The translations under genes and the position numbers were made by a program. 39,987 nt of DNA, from the NCBI RefSeq assembly GCF_019748365.1, contig NZ_JAIEPN010000104.1, forward strand, positions 1 to 39,987, written 5' to 3'. Below are positions 1 through 8,038 of the stretch, piece by piece. The DNA comes from Novosphingobium sp. (lineage in GTDB: Bacteria > Pseudomonadota > Alphaproteobacteria > Sphingomonadales > Sphingomonadaceae). The stretch's first letter is position 1. Each line of letters starts with the position of its first letter. Below the pieces are notes generated by a model. It was not told the DNA's origin. It did no database searches and saw only the letters and a list, made by a program, of their open reading frames with translations.

Positions 1-76
1 CCATGGGGCTTTTTATTCAACCCAACTGGCCCCTTTTTAAACCGGTGCCTGGCCCGTTTTTATCCCGGTGTTGACA
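1..76. mobile_element. Terminal end of an insertion sequence (possibly IS21-like)
   Basis: Three tandem 23-bp units start at 4, 27 and 50; the last two share the form TGGCCC, a T-rich core, then CCGGTG. The block finishes TTGACA at 71-76, so the presumed element ends in CA. Its reverse complement starts TGTCAACACCGGGATAAAAA and matches the sequence starting at 39913 (TGAGAACACCGGGAATAAAA). Multiple subterminal repeats with TG...CA tips are known for IS21-family elements; the family assignment is inference because no transposase lies in the window. The sequence from 77 onward would be the target side. Confidence 0.6.
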
Positions 77-306
77 AATGGTCCTGACTGATTAACGCAA
101 CGCAGGATCCCACCAAATGACCGCATTGGCTGGCCGACCGCAGTTGGGCCGGCATTTGGCTCGTAGCCTTTCCCCATAGGTCCGTTGTCGTTCTTGGGCT
201 GGCCAGTTCAGGCTATCGGAGAACGCACATCGACAGGTCTGTAATCCAACTCGCGACCCCCGATCTTAAAGTCTGGAACGCTGGGCGAGCTACCTTGCCT
301 AGCCCG
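77..306. other. Non-coding stretch between the IS end and the LysR gene
   Basis: No convincing coding frame or RNA gene is visible. The only structure noted is a short inverted repeat, GCCCG at 302-306 and CGGGC at 315-319, that straddles the LysR stop codon. It has no T tract on the minus-strand exit side, so it is a weak terminator candidate at best. Confidence 0.4.
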
Positions 307-1152
307 TTAAAAGGCGGGCCCCTCCATCATGCCGCGGGCCATGGCGATCATGTCTTCCACGAGGCCATCCTCCATCGCCGCGCTCCAGCAGACATAAGGC
401 GAGAATGCCAAGGCCGGCATATCCTCGACTGGTTCGAGTTGACCTGAACCGATGTAGGACTCTGCCAGTCGCTCGGGCACGAAGCCGCTTGAACCGGTCC
501 TTGCAAGCCAGTCCAGCGACAAGACGCCGAGGTCGAGCGTCAGGCCCGGCGAGGGCAGATCGCCGAGGCGCGCGCGCAACTCATCATTGATAGCCTCGCC
601 CCATTCTGTTCGTACGAAGTTTTCCGTCCAGTCAACCGCAGGATTGGCCGTGACCAGAATCAGCCGATCTTCTGCGAGTTGCTCCATACGCTGGCCACGT
701 GCCAATTGGGGCTCATAAAGAAACGCAATATCGAGCTCGGCGTCATCAAGGGCTCGGTTGAGCTGAGCTGGAGCAGCGGCAACCGCGTGAAACGCGATGT
801 CGCGGCGCGCCTCCCTCATGGCGTCTAGCCAGGGCATCAGGAGCCTTGGCCAAAGAGCATGCTGCCCACCGACCCGCACCAACTGGGTGAAGCGTGGCGG
901 CAATGCGGTCTGCTCGCAACCGTGCTGCCAGGCCCGCTGCATCTTGAGCGCCGGATCAAGGAAACGCCGGCCAGCGGGCGTGAGCCGGCAACCCCGCTTG
1001 TCTCGTTCGAACAGGCGAACTCGCAAGACGTGTTCAAGCTGCTTGATGCGCTCAGTCACGGCGGATGGGCTTGCGTGAACACGCTGCGCGGCTTCGGAAA
1101 AGCTTCCTGCAGTGGCCGCTGCAATAAAGGTTCGAATGGTCACGATATCCAT
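307..1152 (-). CDS. LysR-family transcriptional regulator (ArgP/IciA-like)
   Basis: This 281-residue protein has the LysR layout: an N-terminal winged helix-turn-helix (about residues 3-60, with SFSEAAQRVHASPSAVTERI and the RLFERDKRGCRLTPAGRRFL wing), a linker helix, and a periplasmic-binding-protein-like effector domain from about residue 90. The opening MDIVTIRTFIAAATAGSFSEAA resembles the ArgP/IciA branch, but the effector cannot be predicted. It is divergent from the superoxide dismutase gene with about 150 bp between start codons, the usual arrangement for a LysR protein controlling its neighbour and itself. Regulation of the dismutase or the downstream ion-transport genes is inference from position. 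Length is normal (family about 290-300). Confidence 0.9.
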   Translation of the reverse strand: MDIVTIRTFIAAATAGSFSEAAQRVHASPSAVTERIKQLEHVLRVRLFERDKRGCRLTPAGRRFLDPALKMQRAWQHGCEQTALPPRFTQLVRVGGQHALWPRLLMPWLDAMREARRDIAFHAVAAAPAQLNRALDDAELDIAFLYEPQLARGQRMEQLAEDRLILVTANPAVDWTENFVRTEWGEAINDELRARLGDLPSPGLTLDLGVLSLDWLARTGSSGFVPERLAESYIGSGQLEPVEDMPALAFSPYVCWSAAMEDGLVEDMIAMARGMMEGPAF

Positions 1153-1304
1153 GAATTTGGAATATCCGAATTTAGAGTTCTGACAATCAGGTTTCCTGAA
1201 ATTGTTTTACTGTGGGAAAGCAGTTCCAGACGTTCTTCACTCAACGGCAGAACCGGAGCGGCAGTGCAGCGCCTGCTAGGAAATCCATTATAGAAAGGAT
1301 CGTC
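1153..1304. promoter_or_regulatory. Divergent lysR-sodB control region
   Basis: This AT-richer stretch between divergent starts contains GAATTT twice in direct orientation (1153-1158 and 1168-1173) and a palindrome TCAGG-TTT-CCTGA at 1187-1199. CTGACA at 1180-1185 could be a -35 for the plus direction, but no good -10 follows at standard spacing. LysR proteins bind interrupted dyads in such regions, so the palindrome is a candidate site; the exact operator is not established. Confidence 0.4.
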
Positions 1305-1988
1305 ATGTCCGTTCAACATGCACAAGACATCAAGCCGGACGGAGAAATCCACGGCACCCTCGTTTCGGCAAAGCTCGCGTTCGCGCGCGATGCACTGGAG
1401 CCGCACGTCTCAGCGGAAACGATGCATTACCACTATGACAAGCACTACCTCGGCTATGTCAGCAAGACCAACGCGCTGATCAAGGGCACGGATCTGGCTG
1501 GGGCGGCGCTTGAGGACATCGTTCGGCAGGCCGCGTGGAAGCGCCGCCGAGCCTTGCTGGTCAATGCGGCCCAGAGCTGGAACCATGCCTTTTTCTGGGC
1601 ATCGCTCAGCCCTGATGGGCACGCTGGGCCAGATGCCATCCTTGCATCGGCGTTGGAGAGGGCTTTCGGCAGTCTGGAGAACTTCCGGCACAAATTCATC
1701 GACAAGGGATTGTCCCATGTCGGGTCCGGCTGGCTCTGGCTGGCCTGCGACAGGAATCGCGGTCTTCTGCTGGTCACGACCGACAAGGCCATACCAGTCT
1801 GGCTCGGGACTGACAGAGTGCCGCTTCTGGTGTGCGATCTGTGGGAACACGCCTACTATCTCGACTGGAAGAATGACCGGGCCGCATGGCTTGGCGCTTT
1901 CATCGATAACTGCACCAACTGGGACCATGCAGGCGGCCAGCTTGCAGCACTGGTCAACGGCGAGGCGACTTGGGCCTATCCCGGCTGA
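1305..1988 (+). CDS. sodB: Iron superoxide dismutase
   Basis: Converts superoxide to oxygen and hydrogen peroxide, normally in the cytoplasm. The 227-residue protein has both Fe/Mn-SOD domains: an N-terminal helical hairpin with LEPHVSAETMHYHYDKHY, containing the first metal His, and NAAQSWNHAFFW with the second His; a C-terminal domain with GSGWLWL and DLWEHAYYLDW, giving the Asp and His ligands. The Gln in NAAQ favours the iron-type subgroup. ATG at 1305 is chosen over an upstream in-frame ATG at 1212 because AGAAAGGA lies at 1292-1299 and homology starts soon after. It is slightly longer than typical SodB (about 193-200) owing to a roughly 20-residue N-terminal extension and small insertions. 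It heads the ion-transport block. Confidence 0.93.
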   Translation: MSVQHAQDIKPDGEIHGTLVSAKLAFARDALEPHVSAETMHYHYDKHYLGYVSKTNALIKGTDLAGAALEDIVRQAAWKRRRALLVNAAQSWNHAFFWASLSPDGHAGPDAILASALERAFGSLENFRHKFIDKGLSHVGSGWLWLACDRNRGLLLVTTDKAIPVWLGTDRVPLLVCDLWEHAYYLDWKNDRAAWLGAFIDNCTNWDHAGGQLAALVNGEATWAYPG

Positions 1989-2068
1989 TGGCGTTTCAAG
2001 CACGCTCCGATCCTTGGGCTTCGATTGGCCTTGCCTAAGTCTTCCATGGGCTTAGACCCGGTAAGGCA

Positions 2069-3826
2069 ATGGCAGGACCAGTCACCGTGATGGCAATCTC
2101 AGCCATTTTTGCAGCCGGCCTGGTCGGTTTTGCCACGGACAAGGTGCGTCATGATCTTGTCGCCCTGCTGATGCTTTCGACGTGCGTGGCGCTGGGGCTT
2201 GTCAGCCCCAATCATGCCTTCACGGGCTTTTCCGATCCTGTCGTCATCACCGTTGGCGCCATCATGATCATCAGCGCGGCGATCGCGCGGTCCGGGGTGC
2301 TGGCCTATGCGCTGCGCCCATTTCAGAGGTGGATGAAGGCGGAAACGGGCATCGCTGTGGTTTACGCGCTTCTGTGCGGCGTAGCCTCTGCCTTCATGAA
2401 CAATGTCGGCGCCCTCGCGCTGCTGCTGCCGGCTGCGCTGGCCACCTGCCGGACTGCCAAAGTCTCGCCCAGCCGCATTCTCATGCCAATGGCGTTCGCT
2501 TCGTTGCTTGGCGGGCTTGTCACGCTGATCGGCACACCGCCGAATGTCATTCTGGCGGAAATGCGCAGTGACTATGGCCGGCCGGTGTTCGGCATGTTTG
2601 ACTTTGCCCTCGTCGGACTTCCGCTCGCGCTGGCCGGACTGGTTCTTACCATCTTGCTGGTGCGCTTTCTGCCCATGCACGCCTTGAGCGAGGGGGAGCC
2701 GCTCAAGTTCCGGGTCGCTGACTATCTGTTCGAGCTGCGTGTTCCGAAGAATCCCACGAAATCCCTCACAGTGGAAACTCTGGCGTCGATCGGTTCGGGT
2801 GATGACCGGCTTGCCGTCCATGCGATTGATCGCGGGGGCATTCTGGTCACGGCGCCACGATTGAGCAGGCTGCTGATGCCTGGCGATATCATCCAGGTCG
2901 AGGGTCGCGCGCCGGTCGTCGAGGAGGCACTGGAACGGCTCGGGCTCGAACTGGCGTCCGATGTGGAAGATGATCTGCTGGGCGATGCCTTCTTCGAATT
3001 CGTCGTCACGGAACAGAGCACGCTGGTGTTGCAGGACGCCCCTTTTGCCCTGCTGGCGGCACAGGGCGCTGCGCTTGTCGCACTCAGTCGCCGGGGCAAG
3101 AGTATCGCGGCGGGCCTTTCGGCGATGCGGCTGCAAGCCGGTGACGTGATCCTGCTGCAGGCCGAGCCCACCCGGTCCGCCGATCTGGCACATGTCTTCA
3201 ACCTCCTCCCGCTCGCCGAACGTCCATTGAGGCTGCGTGTTTCCGCAAAGGACTGGCTGCCGGTCGCTGCGCTGGTCGGAGCGATCATCGCCGCAGCAAC
3301 TGGCGTTTCCGGTCTTGCCACCGCGCTGATGCTCGCTGTTGCCGCGCTCGGCCTTGCCGGGAGACTGCGGGGGCACGTCTATCAGGACATCGACTGGTCG
3401 ATTATCGTCCTGCTTGCGGCGGTCATCCCCGTGGCGCAGGCGTTTGCGGAAAGCGGAGCTGACGAGACCGTGGCAGGCTTCATCAGCGTCGTTGGCAAGG
3501 GCCAACCGGCCTGGGTTCCTGTCGGGCTTGCGCTGGGATTGACGATGGCTGTCACGCCGTTTCTCAACAACGCTGCCGCGGTGCTCATCATGGGGCCGAT
3601 CGCCGCGCAAACCGGGATCGAAACGCATGTCCCGGTGGATGCCATGCTGATGGCCGTTGCAATCGGTGCCTCGTGTGATTTCCTGACGCCGATCGGGCAC
3701 CAGTCCAACACGCTCGTATGGGGGCCCGGCGGATACCGTTTTTCTGATTACGCCCGCGTGGGCGCGCCGCTGACACTGCTGGTGCTGGTGCTCGGCACAG
3801 CGCTGATCACGGCAATCTGGGGATAA
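2069..3826 (+). CDS. SLC13-family permease with two TrkA-C (RCK_C) domains
   Basis: A 585-residue inner-membrane transporter of the ArsB/NhaD/DASS superfamily. Two membrane halves flank a soluble middle region. The first half has NNVGALALLLP (111-121) and GTPPNV (155-160); the second has FLNNAAAVLIMGPI and DFLTPIGHQSN, the inverted-repeat signature loops. The middle (about 210-375) has two TrkA-C-like domains, each ending in a GD[IV]I strand (PGDIIQVEG, AGDVILLQAE), which in this family bind small ligands and gate transport. The substrate (dicarboxylate, sulfate or another anion) cannot be told. It starts 80 bp after the superoxide dismutase gene and its stop is 5 bp before the antiporter start, so it is probably co-transcribed with the downstream genes. 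Confidence 0.92.
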   Translation: MAGPVTVMAISAIFAAGLVGFATDKVRHDLVALLMLSTCVALGLVSPNHAFTGFSDPVVITVGAIMIISAAIARSGVLAYALRPFQRWMKAETGIAVVYALLCGVASAFMNNVGALALLLPAALATCRTAKVSPSRILMPMAFASLLGGLVTLIGTPPNVILAEMRSDYGRPVFGMFDFALVGLPLALAGLVLTILLVRFLPMHALSEGEPLKFRVADYLFELRVPKNPTKSLTVETLASIGSGDDRLAVHAIDRGGILVTAPRLSRLLMPGDIIQVEGRAPVVEEALERLGLELASDVEDDLLGDAFFEFVVTEQSTLVLQDAPFALLAAQGAALVALSRRGKSIAAGLSAMRLQAGDVILLQAEPTRSADLAHVFNLLPLAERPLRLRVSAKDWLPVAALVGAIIAAATGVSGLATALMLAVAALGLAGRLRGHVYQDIDWSIIVLLAAVIPVAQAFAESGADETVAGFISVVGKGQPAWVPVGLALGLTMAVTPFLNNAAAVLIMGPIAAQTGIETHVPVDAMLMAVAIGASCDFLTPIGHQSNTLVWGPGGYRFSDYARVGAPLTLLVLVLGTALITAIWG

Positions 3827-3831
3827 GATTC

Positions 3832-5115
3832 ATGGACGCTTCGGCTTTGGCCCCGTTTGACGTGGCCGCAATCCTGATCCTGCTGGCAGCCGGGCTTGGC
3901 TATGCCAACCACCGGTTTCTGAAACTGCCATCGGCTGTCGGCCTGACACTGATGGGCGCAATTTCATCGCTCGCGATCATCGGGATCGGGGCGGCCTTCC
4001 CGGCCTGGGGCCTGAGGCCCATGGTCGAACAGTTCCTCGCCGGCATCGATTTTCACGCGACCCTTATGGAAGGCATGCTCTCGTTCCTGCTGTTTGCCGG
4101 AGCGCTCCATGTCGACTGGACCCAGATGCAGGCCAATCGCCTGCTGGTCTTCACGCTCGCGACATTCGGCGTCCTGCTTTCAACCGCGCTCATCGGCGCA
4201 GGGACATGGTGGCTGGCCAGCGTGGCGGGCGTGCCGGTCCCGCTGCCCTGGGCGCTCGTGTTCGGCGCGTTGATCAGTCCGACTGACCCGGTGGCCGTGA
4301 TCGCGATCCTCAAACGGGCCGCGGTGCCGCCTTCGCTGCAGGCAACCGTGGCGGGCGAAAGCCTGTTCAACGATGGTGTCGGCGTTGTCGTCTTCGGCAT
4401 CCTGATCGCGATTGCGACCGGCGCCGAACAGTTCAGTCCGGTCCATGCGGCCAGTGATTTTGCGCGAGAGGCGGGGGGCGGTGTTGTCTTCGGCCTGGTG
4501 ACGGGATGGATCGCCTGCCGTGCGATGGAGACGATCGACGACTACAGTGTCGAGGTGATGATCAGCCTTGCGCTGGTCATGGCGGGATACAGCCTTGCCC
4601 ATGCCCTTCATGTCAGCGGTCCGGTCGCGATGGCGGTGGCCGGGCTGTTCATCGGCAACGCTGGGATGGCGCGCGCCATGAGCGATACGACGGCCGATTA
4701 TCTCGTCAAGTTCTGGGAACTGATCGACGAGATTCTGAATGCGGTCCTGTTCCTGCTGATCGGCCTCGAAGTGATCCTCATTTCTGGGCAGTTCCATCTC
4801 ATGCTGTTTGGGCTCGCGGTCATTCCGCTTGGCCTGCTTGCGCGCTGGCTCTCCGTCAGCATTCCGCTGCGTCTCCTGCGCAGCGGGATCGATCTTGGGC
4901 ATCTGGCGACACCGACGCTGGTCTGGGGCGGGCTGCGTGGCGGCATATCCATCGCACTTGCGCTTTCCCTCCCGGAGAGCCCTTCACGCACTCCCATCAT
5001 CGCAGCGACGTTCATGGTCGTGCTGTTCTCGGTGATCATCCAGGGCGGGAGCATTGGCGGCCTGATCAACCGGCTCAGCCAACGGCAGGCAGCGCTCGGG
5101 AAGAACACCGCATGA
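3832..5115 (+). CDS. CPA1-family Na+/H+ antiporter (NhaP type)
   Basis: A 427-residue membrane protein with about 12 hydrophobic segments. The CPA1 ion-binding motif is present as ISPTDPVAV (around 149-156, Asp152) and GESLFNDGVGVVVF (175-188, with the Asn-Asp pair). The re-entrant loop sequence LVWGGLRGGISIALALSLP lies near the C terminus, as in NhaP/NHE proteins. It exports sodium (or potassium) in exchange for protons in characterised relatives; cation preference is not predictable. There is no long cytoplasmic tail. The start is 5 bp after the SLC13 stop and the stop overlaps the DUF389 start as ATGA, indicating translational coupling. Confidence 0.93.
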   Translation: MDASALAPFDVAAILILLAAGLGYANHRFLKLPSAVGLTLMGAISSLAIIGIGAAFPAWGLRPMVEQFLAGIDFHATLMEGMLSFLLFAGALHVDWTQMQANRLLVFTLATFGVLLSTALIGAGTWWLASVAGVPVPLPWALVFGALISPTDPVAVIAILKRAAVPPSLQATVAGESLFNDGVGVVVFGILIAIATGAEQFSPVHAASDFAREAGGGVVFGLVTGWIACRAMETIDDYSVEVMISLALVMAGYSLAHALHVSGPVAMAVAGLFIGNAGMARAMSDTTADYLVKFWELIDEILNAVLFLLIGLEVILISGQFHLMLFGLAVIPLGLLARWLSVSIPLRLLRSGIDLGHLATPTLVWGGLRGGISIALALSLPESPSRTPIIAATFMVVLFSVIIQGGSIGGLINRLSQRQAALGKNTA

Positions 5116-6770
5116 GCTACGACCCGCCTTCCCTGACATCGCTTTCGGCCCGGTTGCGCGCCGGGGTTGCGCGCTCGGTTGCGTTGTTCAGCGCCCAGAT
5201 CGCGAGGACCGGGCTGTTTCCGGACCTTGCCGGAGAAGCGGGCAAAGCCTTGCGCCAATCGGTGCGCGAGGATGGCCAGATCACCAAATCCTACATGCTG
5301 ATGTGCGGCCTTTCGGCCGGTATCGCCACGCTCGGTCTCTTGCAGTCGTCTACCGCGGTGGTCATCGGCGCAATGCTGATTTCGCCGCTGATGGGACCGA
5401 TTGCGTCCATGGGCTTCGGCTTCGCCTCGCTGGATGGGCGCCAGATCCGCGAGGCGGCCAAGGTTATCGCTGTTGGCGCCGCCATCGGCATCCTGACCGG
5501 TATCCTGCTGACCTGGCTCAGCCCGATCCGCAATGCCACGTCCGAGATCGTGGCCCGTACCGAACCGACCCTTCTGGACCTTGTCGTCGCTGTCTTCTCA
5601 GGCATCGCCGGGGCCTACGCGACGGTTCAGCAAAAGGGTGCGACCGCAATCGGCGTGGCGATTGCCACCGCGCTCATGCCGCCGCTGGCGACAGTCGGTT
5701 ATGGCCTAGGTGTAGCAAATCTGAGCTTTGCGTTCGGGGCCTTCCTGCTGTTCCTGACCAATCTTGCAGCGATTGCGTTTTCGTTCGCCCTGATCGCCCG
5801 ATTGAGCGGGGCTGCACGGCCACTGGCAAAAGTCGAGAAAGCTCCGCGCTTTATTCTGGCCGGCCTCGCCGCGTTTTCCGTTCTCGCTGCGCCGCTTGGC
5901 GTCACGCTCTACCGCGTCAACGCCGAAGCCAGGGCGCAGGCAACGGTCCGGCGCGTGCTCGCGGATGAGCTGAAGCTCAAGCCGCTGAACGTCGCCCAGT
6001 TGCAGGTCCGGTGGCCGCTGCGAGGCAAACCCGCCATCGACGCTGTGGTGATTGTTCCGCAATACACGAACGATGCAGATCGCCGCCTGGAGACCAAGCT
6101 GGAGGCAGAGTGGGGCATAAAGCCCTCCATCAACCTGCAGCAGGTGGTCGCGGCAGATCTGCAGTCCCAGACCCAGGCGCTAGTCGATGCGGCCGTGGAA
6201 ACGTCTGCAGCCGGTATTGCCCGCGACGTGCCGCCGCTGGTCGCCATTCGCGAGGCCGTTGGCCTGCCGACGCAGGCGCTATGGGTCAATCGCACGGAGC
6301 GAACGGTCCAGTTGGTTCCTTTCGCTGCCGAGGGCTGGCAACTGGGTGACTATCGCAGTGCTGAGCAGGCAGCGGCCAAGGTGGCGGCCGGCTGGAATGT
6401 GCGGATTGTTCCCCCGGTCCAGCCGACGCTGGCCATTGCCATCGAACTCAAGGACCGTGCTCCGCAAGGGGACGGTGCTCCGCAAGAGGACGGTGCTCCG
6501 CAAGGAAACGGGGCGCTCGCCGACGCTGTCTGGGCGATCCAGCGTTGGGGCGTTCAGGGCATCTCCGTCGCCGGGTATCTGCAGGGGGCCGGAACTGAGG
6601 CGGCAAATGCAACGGCTCTTGCCGCCGCGCAGTATGCGGTGTCGCAGCTTGCCAATGCCGGTATCCGGGGCAGCGCGAAGGTGCTGCCGGGCGATCGCTT
6701 GCAGCGCGGACTTCCGGGGCCTGCCGGGGTGGTCTTCGAGATCGTCAGACCGCCGGAGCGCATGCAGTGA
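5112..6770 (+). CDS. DUF389-domain membrane protein
   Basis: A 552-residue protein. Residues about 35-240 form the DUF389 core with hydrophobic helices and the hallmark SSTAVVIGAMLISPLMGPI and GVAIATALMPPLATVGYGL segments. After a further transmembrane segment (about 255-275) comes a soluble C-terminal half (about 280-552), probably extracytoplasmic, that I do not recognise. The start at 5112 overlaps the antiporter stop (ATGA); an open frame upstream is the shadow of the antiporter gene. The C-terminal half contains three tandem 18-bp repeats (APQGDG, APQEDG, APQGNG). The molecular function of DUF389 proteins is not established; neighbours suggest a role in ion or envelope homeostasis. Confidence 0.9.
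   Translation: MSYDPPSLTSLSARLRAGVARSVALFSAQIARTGLFPDLAGEAGKALRQSVREDGQITKSYMLMCGLSAGIATLGLLQSSTAVVIGAMLISPLMGPIASMGFGFASLDGRQIREAAKVIAVGAAIGILTGILLTWLSPIRNATSEIVARTEPTLLDLVVAVFSGIAGAYATVQQKGATAIGVAIATALMPPLATVGYGLGVANLSFAFGAFLLFLTNLAAIAFSFALIARLSGAARPLAKVEKAPRFILAGLAAFSVLAAPLGVTLYRVNAEARAQATVRRVLADELKLKPLNVAQLQVRWPLRGKPAIDAVVIVPQYTNDADRRLETKLEAEWGIKPSINLQQVVAADLQSQTQALVDAAVETSAAGIARDVPPLVAIREAVGLPTQALWVNRTERTVQLVPFAAEGWQLGDYRSAEQAAAKVAAGWNVRIVPPVQPTLAIAIELKDRAPQGDGAPQEDGAPQGNGALADAVWAIQRWGVQGISVAGYLQGAGTEAANATALAAAQYAVSQLANAGIRGSAKVLPGDRLQRGLPGPAGVVFEIVRPPERMQ
6457..6510 (+). repeat. Three in-frame 18-bp tandem repeats inside the DUF389 gene
   Basis: Units start at 6457, 6475 and 6493 and follow GTGCTCCGCAAG(G/A)(G/A)(G/A)ACG. 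Each encodes one copy of a six-residue Ala-Pro-Gln-(Gly/Glu)-(Asp/Asn)-Gly motif. Because the unit is a multiple of three, copy-number change would only lengthen or shorten a hydrophilic loop. Confidence 0.9.
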
Positions 6771-7978
6771 TCTCGTTGCTTTCAGTCTTCACCGCGGTAA
6801 CTGTTTGGGCCGCGCTGACATTCGGATCGTTCGCGAGATCGGAGACCTGGCGCGCAACGGTTACGCCGCTGGCCTCGATCATCGGTTCGGGCTTTCTGGT
6901 CTGCGGCCCATTGCTGGCGAAAGAATTCGGTTCCGGGGCGATTCTCGCGATGGGGGCGCTGCTGGCGCTCGCTTATGCTGTTGGCGCCGTCGTGCGCTTC
7001 AACATCGTGCATGTCGAAAACCATGCGCGGACCCTTCGTCCGCATGATCCATTCGCGTGGGCCATGCGCTCCGGACAGGTCATGCTCGCTATCGCTTACG
7101 CTGTATCCGTCGCCTATTATCTGAAATTGCTGGCAGAGTTTTCAATCAAGCCGTTCGCCATCGATGCCGCATCCCACGCACTCGTTGCCAACCTCATCGT
7201 GACGGCCATCATTGTGGTGATGACCCTGCTGACCTTCTCCGGCGACATCAAGAAGATCGAACACGCCGCCCATTCGAGTGTCTCGATCAAGCTAGGTCTG
7301 ATTGCGGGGCTGCTCGCCGGCCTCGCCGTCTGGTGGGCGTCCGGCGCCGCACCCGCATCGACACTGCCGCCTGCGCGCGTCACCTGGAGCGGAGTTCCGC
7401 TCCTGCTAGGCCTCTTGATCACCGTGCAGGGCTTTGAAACGTCACGGTATCTTGGCGATGCGTACGATCAGCAGTTGCGGGTACGGACGATGCGTTTGGC
7501 GCAATGGATCTCGTCAGCGATCTATCTTGCATTTCTGGCCCTCCTCACTCCGGTCCTCGCCCGCGCTGCAGAAAGCGAAGGCGTGACAGGGATTCTCGAC
7601 ATCATGACATTCGTTGCGTCCCTTCTCGGTTTCTTCGTCCTCGGCGCTGCGGTGACCAGCCAGCTCAGCGCGGCCATCGCGGATTCCATCGGTTCCGGCG
7701 GACTGATGATCGAGGTTTCGCAGCGGCGTCTGAATGTCCGCTCGGCCTTCATCGCGGCCAGTGCGCTGTCTCTGGCCGTAGTCTGGCTGACGGACCCCTT
7801 TCAGGTGATTGCGCTCTCGTCCCGGGCATTTGCCGTGTTCTACGCAGTTCAGGCACTGCTCGCCTTCTGGGTCTCGCGACGTACCGGGGCGGGCGGACTG
7901 GTTGCCCAAGCCGGTTTCGTTGCCGTTGGTGCGATCTGCATTATCGCGACATTGGCTGGTGCTCCGGCGGAGAGCTGA
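6767..7978 (+). CDS. APC-superfamily-like integral membrane protein, substrate unknown
   Basis: A 403-residue, very hydrophobic protein with roughly 11-12 predicted transmembrane segments. Early residues LASIIGSGFLVCGPLLAKEFG resemble the unwound first helix (Gly-Ser-Gly) of APC-superfamily secondary transporters, and the spacing of later helices fits, but I cannot name a family. It starts with GTG at 6767, overlapping the DUF389 stop (GTGA), so it is coupled to it. There is a 60-bp gap to the ClC gene. Its place between ion transporters suggests solute or ion movement; this is context inference only. Confidence 0.8.
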   Translation: MISLLSVFTAVTVWAALTFGSFARSETWRATVTPLASIIGSGFLVCGPLLAKEFGSGAILAMGALLALAYAVGAVVRFNIVHVENHARTLRPHDPFAWAMRSGQVMLAIAYAVSVAYYLKLLAEFSIKPFAIDAASHALVANLIVTAIIVVMTLLTFSGDIKKIEHAAHSSVSIKLGLIAGLLAGLAVWWASGAAPASTLPPARVTWSGVPLLLGLLITVQGFETSRYLGDAYDQQLRVRTMRLAQWISSAIYLAFLALLTPVLARAAESEGVTGILDIMTFVASLLGFFVLGAAVTSQLSAAIADSIGSGGLMIEVSQRRLNVRSAFIAASALSLAVVWLTDPFQVIALSSRAFAVFYAVQALLAFWVSRRTGAGGLVAQAGFVAVGAICIIATLAGAPAES

Positions 7979-8038
7979 ACCCGGCGGGTAAAGGCCTCCA
8001 TCGTTGCCCCACTCCATCTGCCACTCTAGGTAAACTGC

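Noticed and set aside
2039..2060. Terminator between sodB and the SLC13 gene (CTAAG...CTTAG)
   Set aside because: Only five pairs and no T tract; too weak to call, so transcription may read through.
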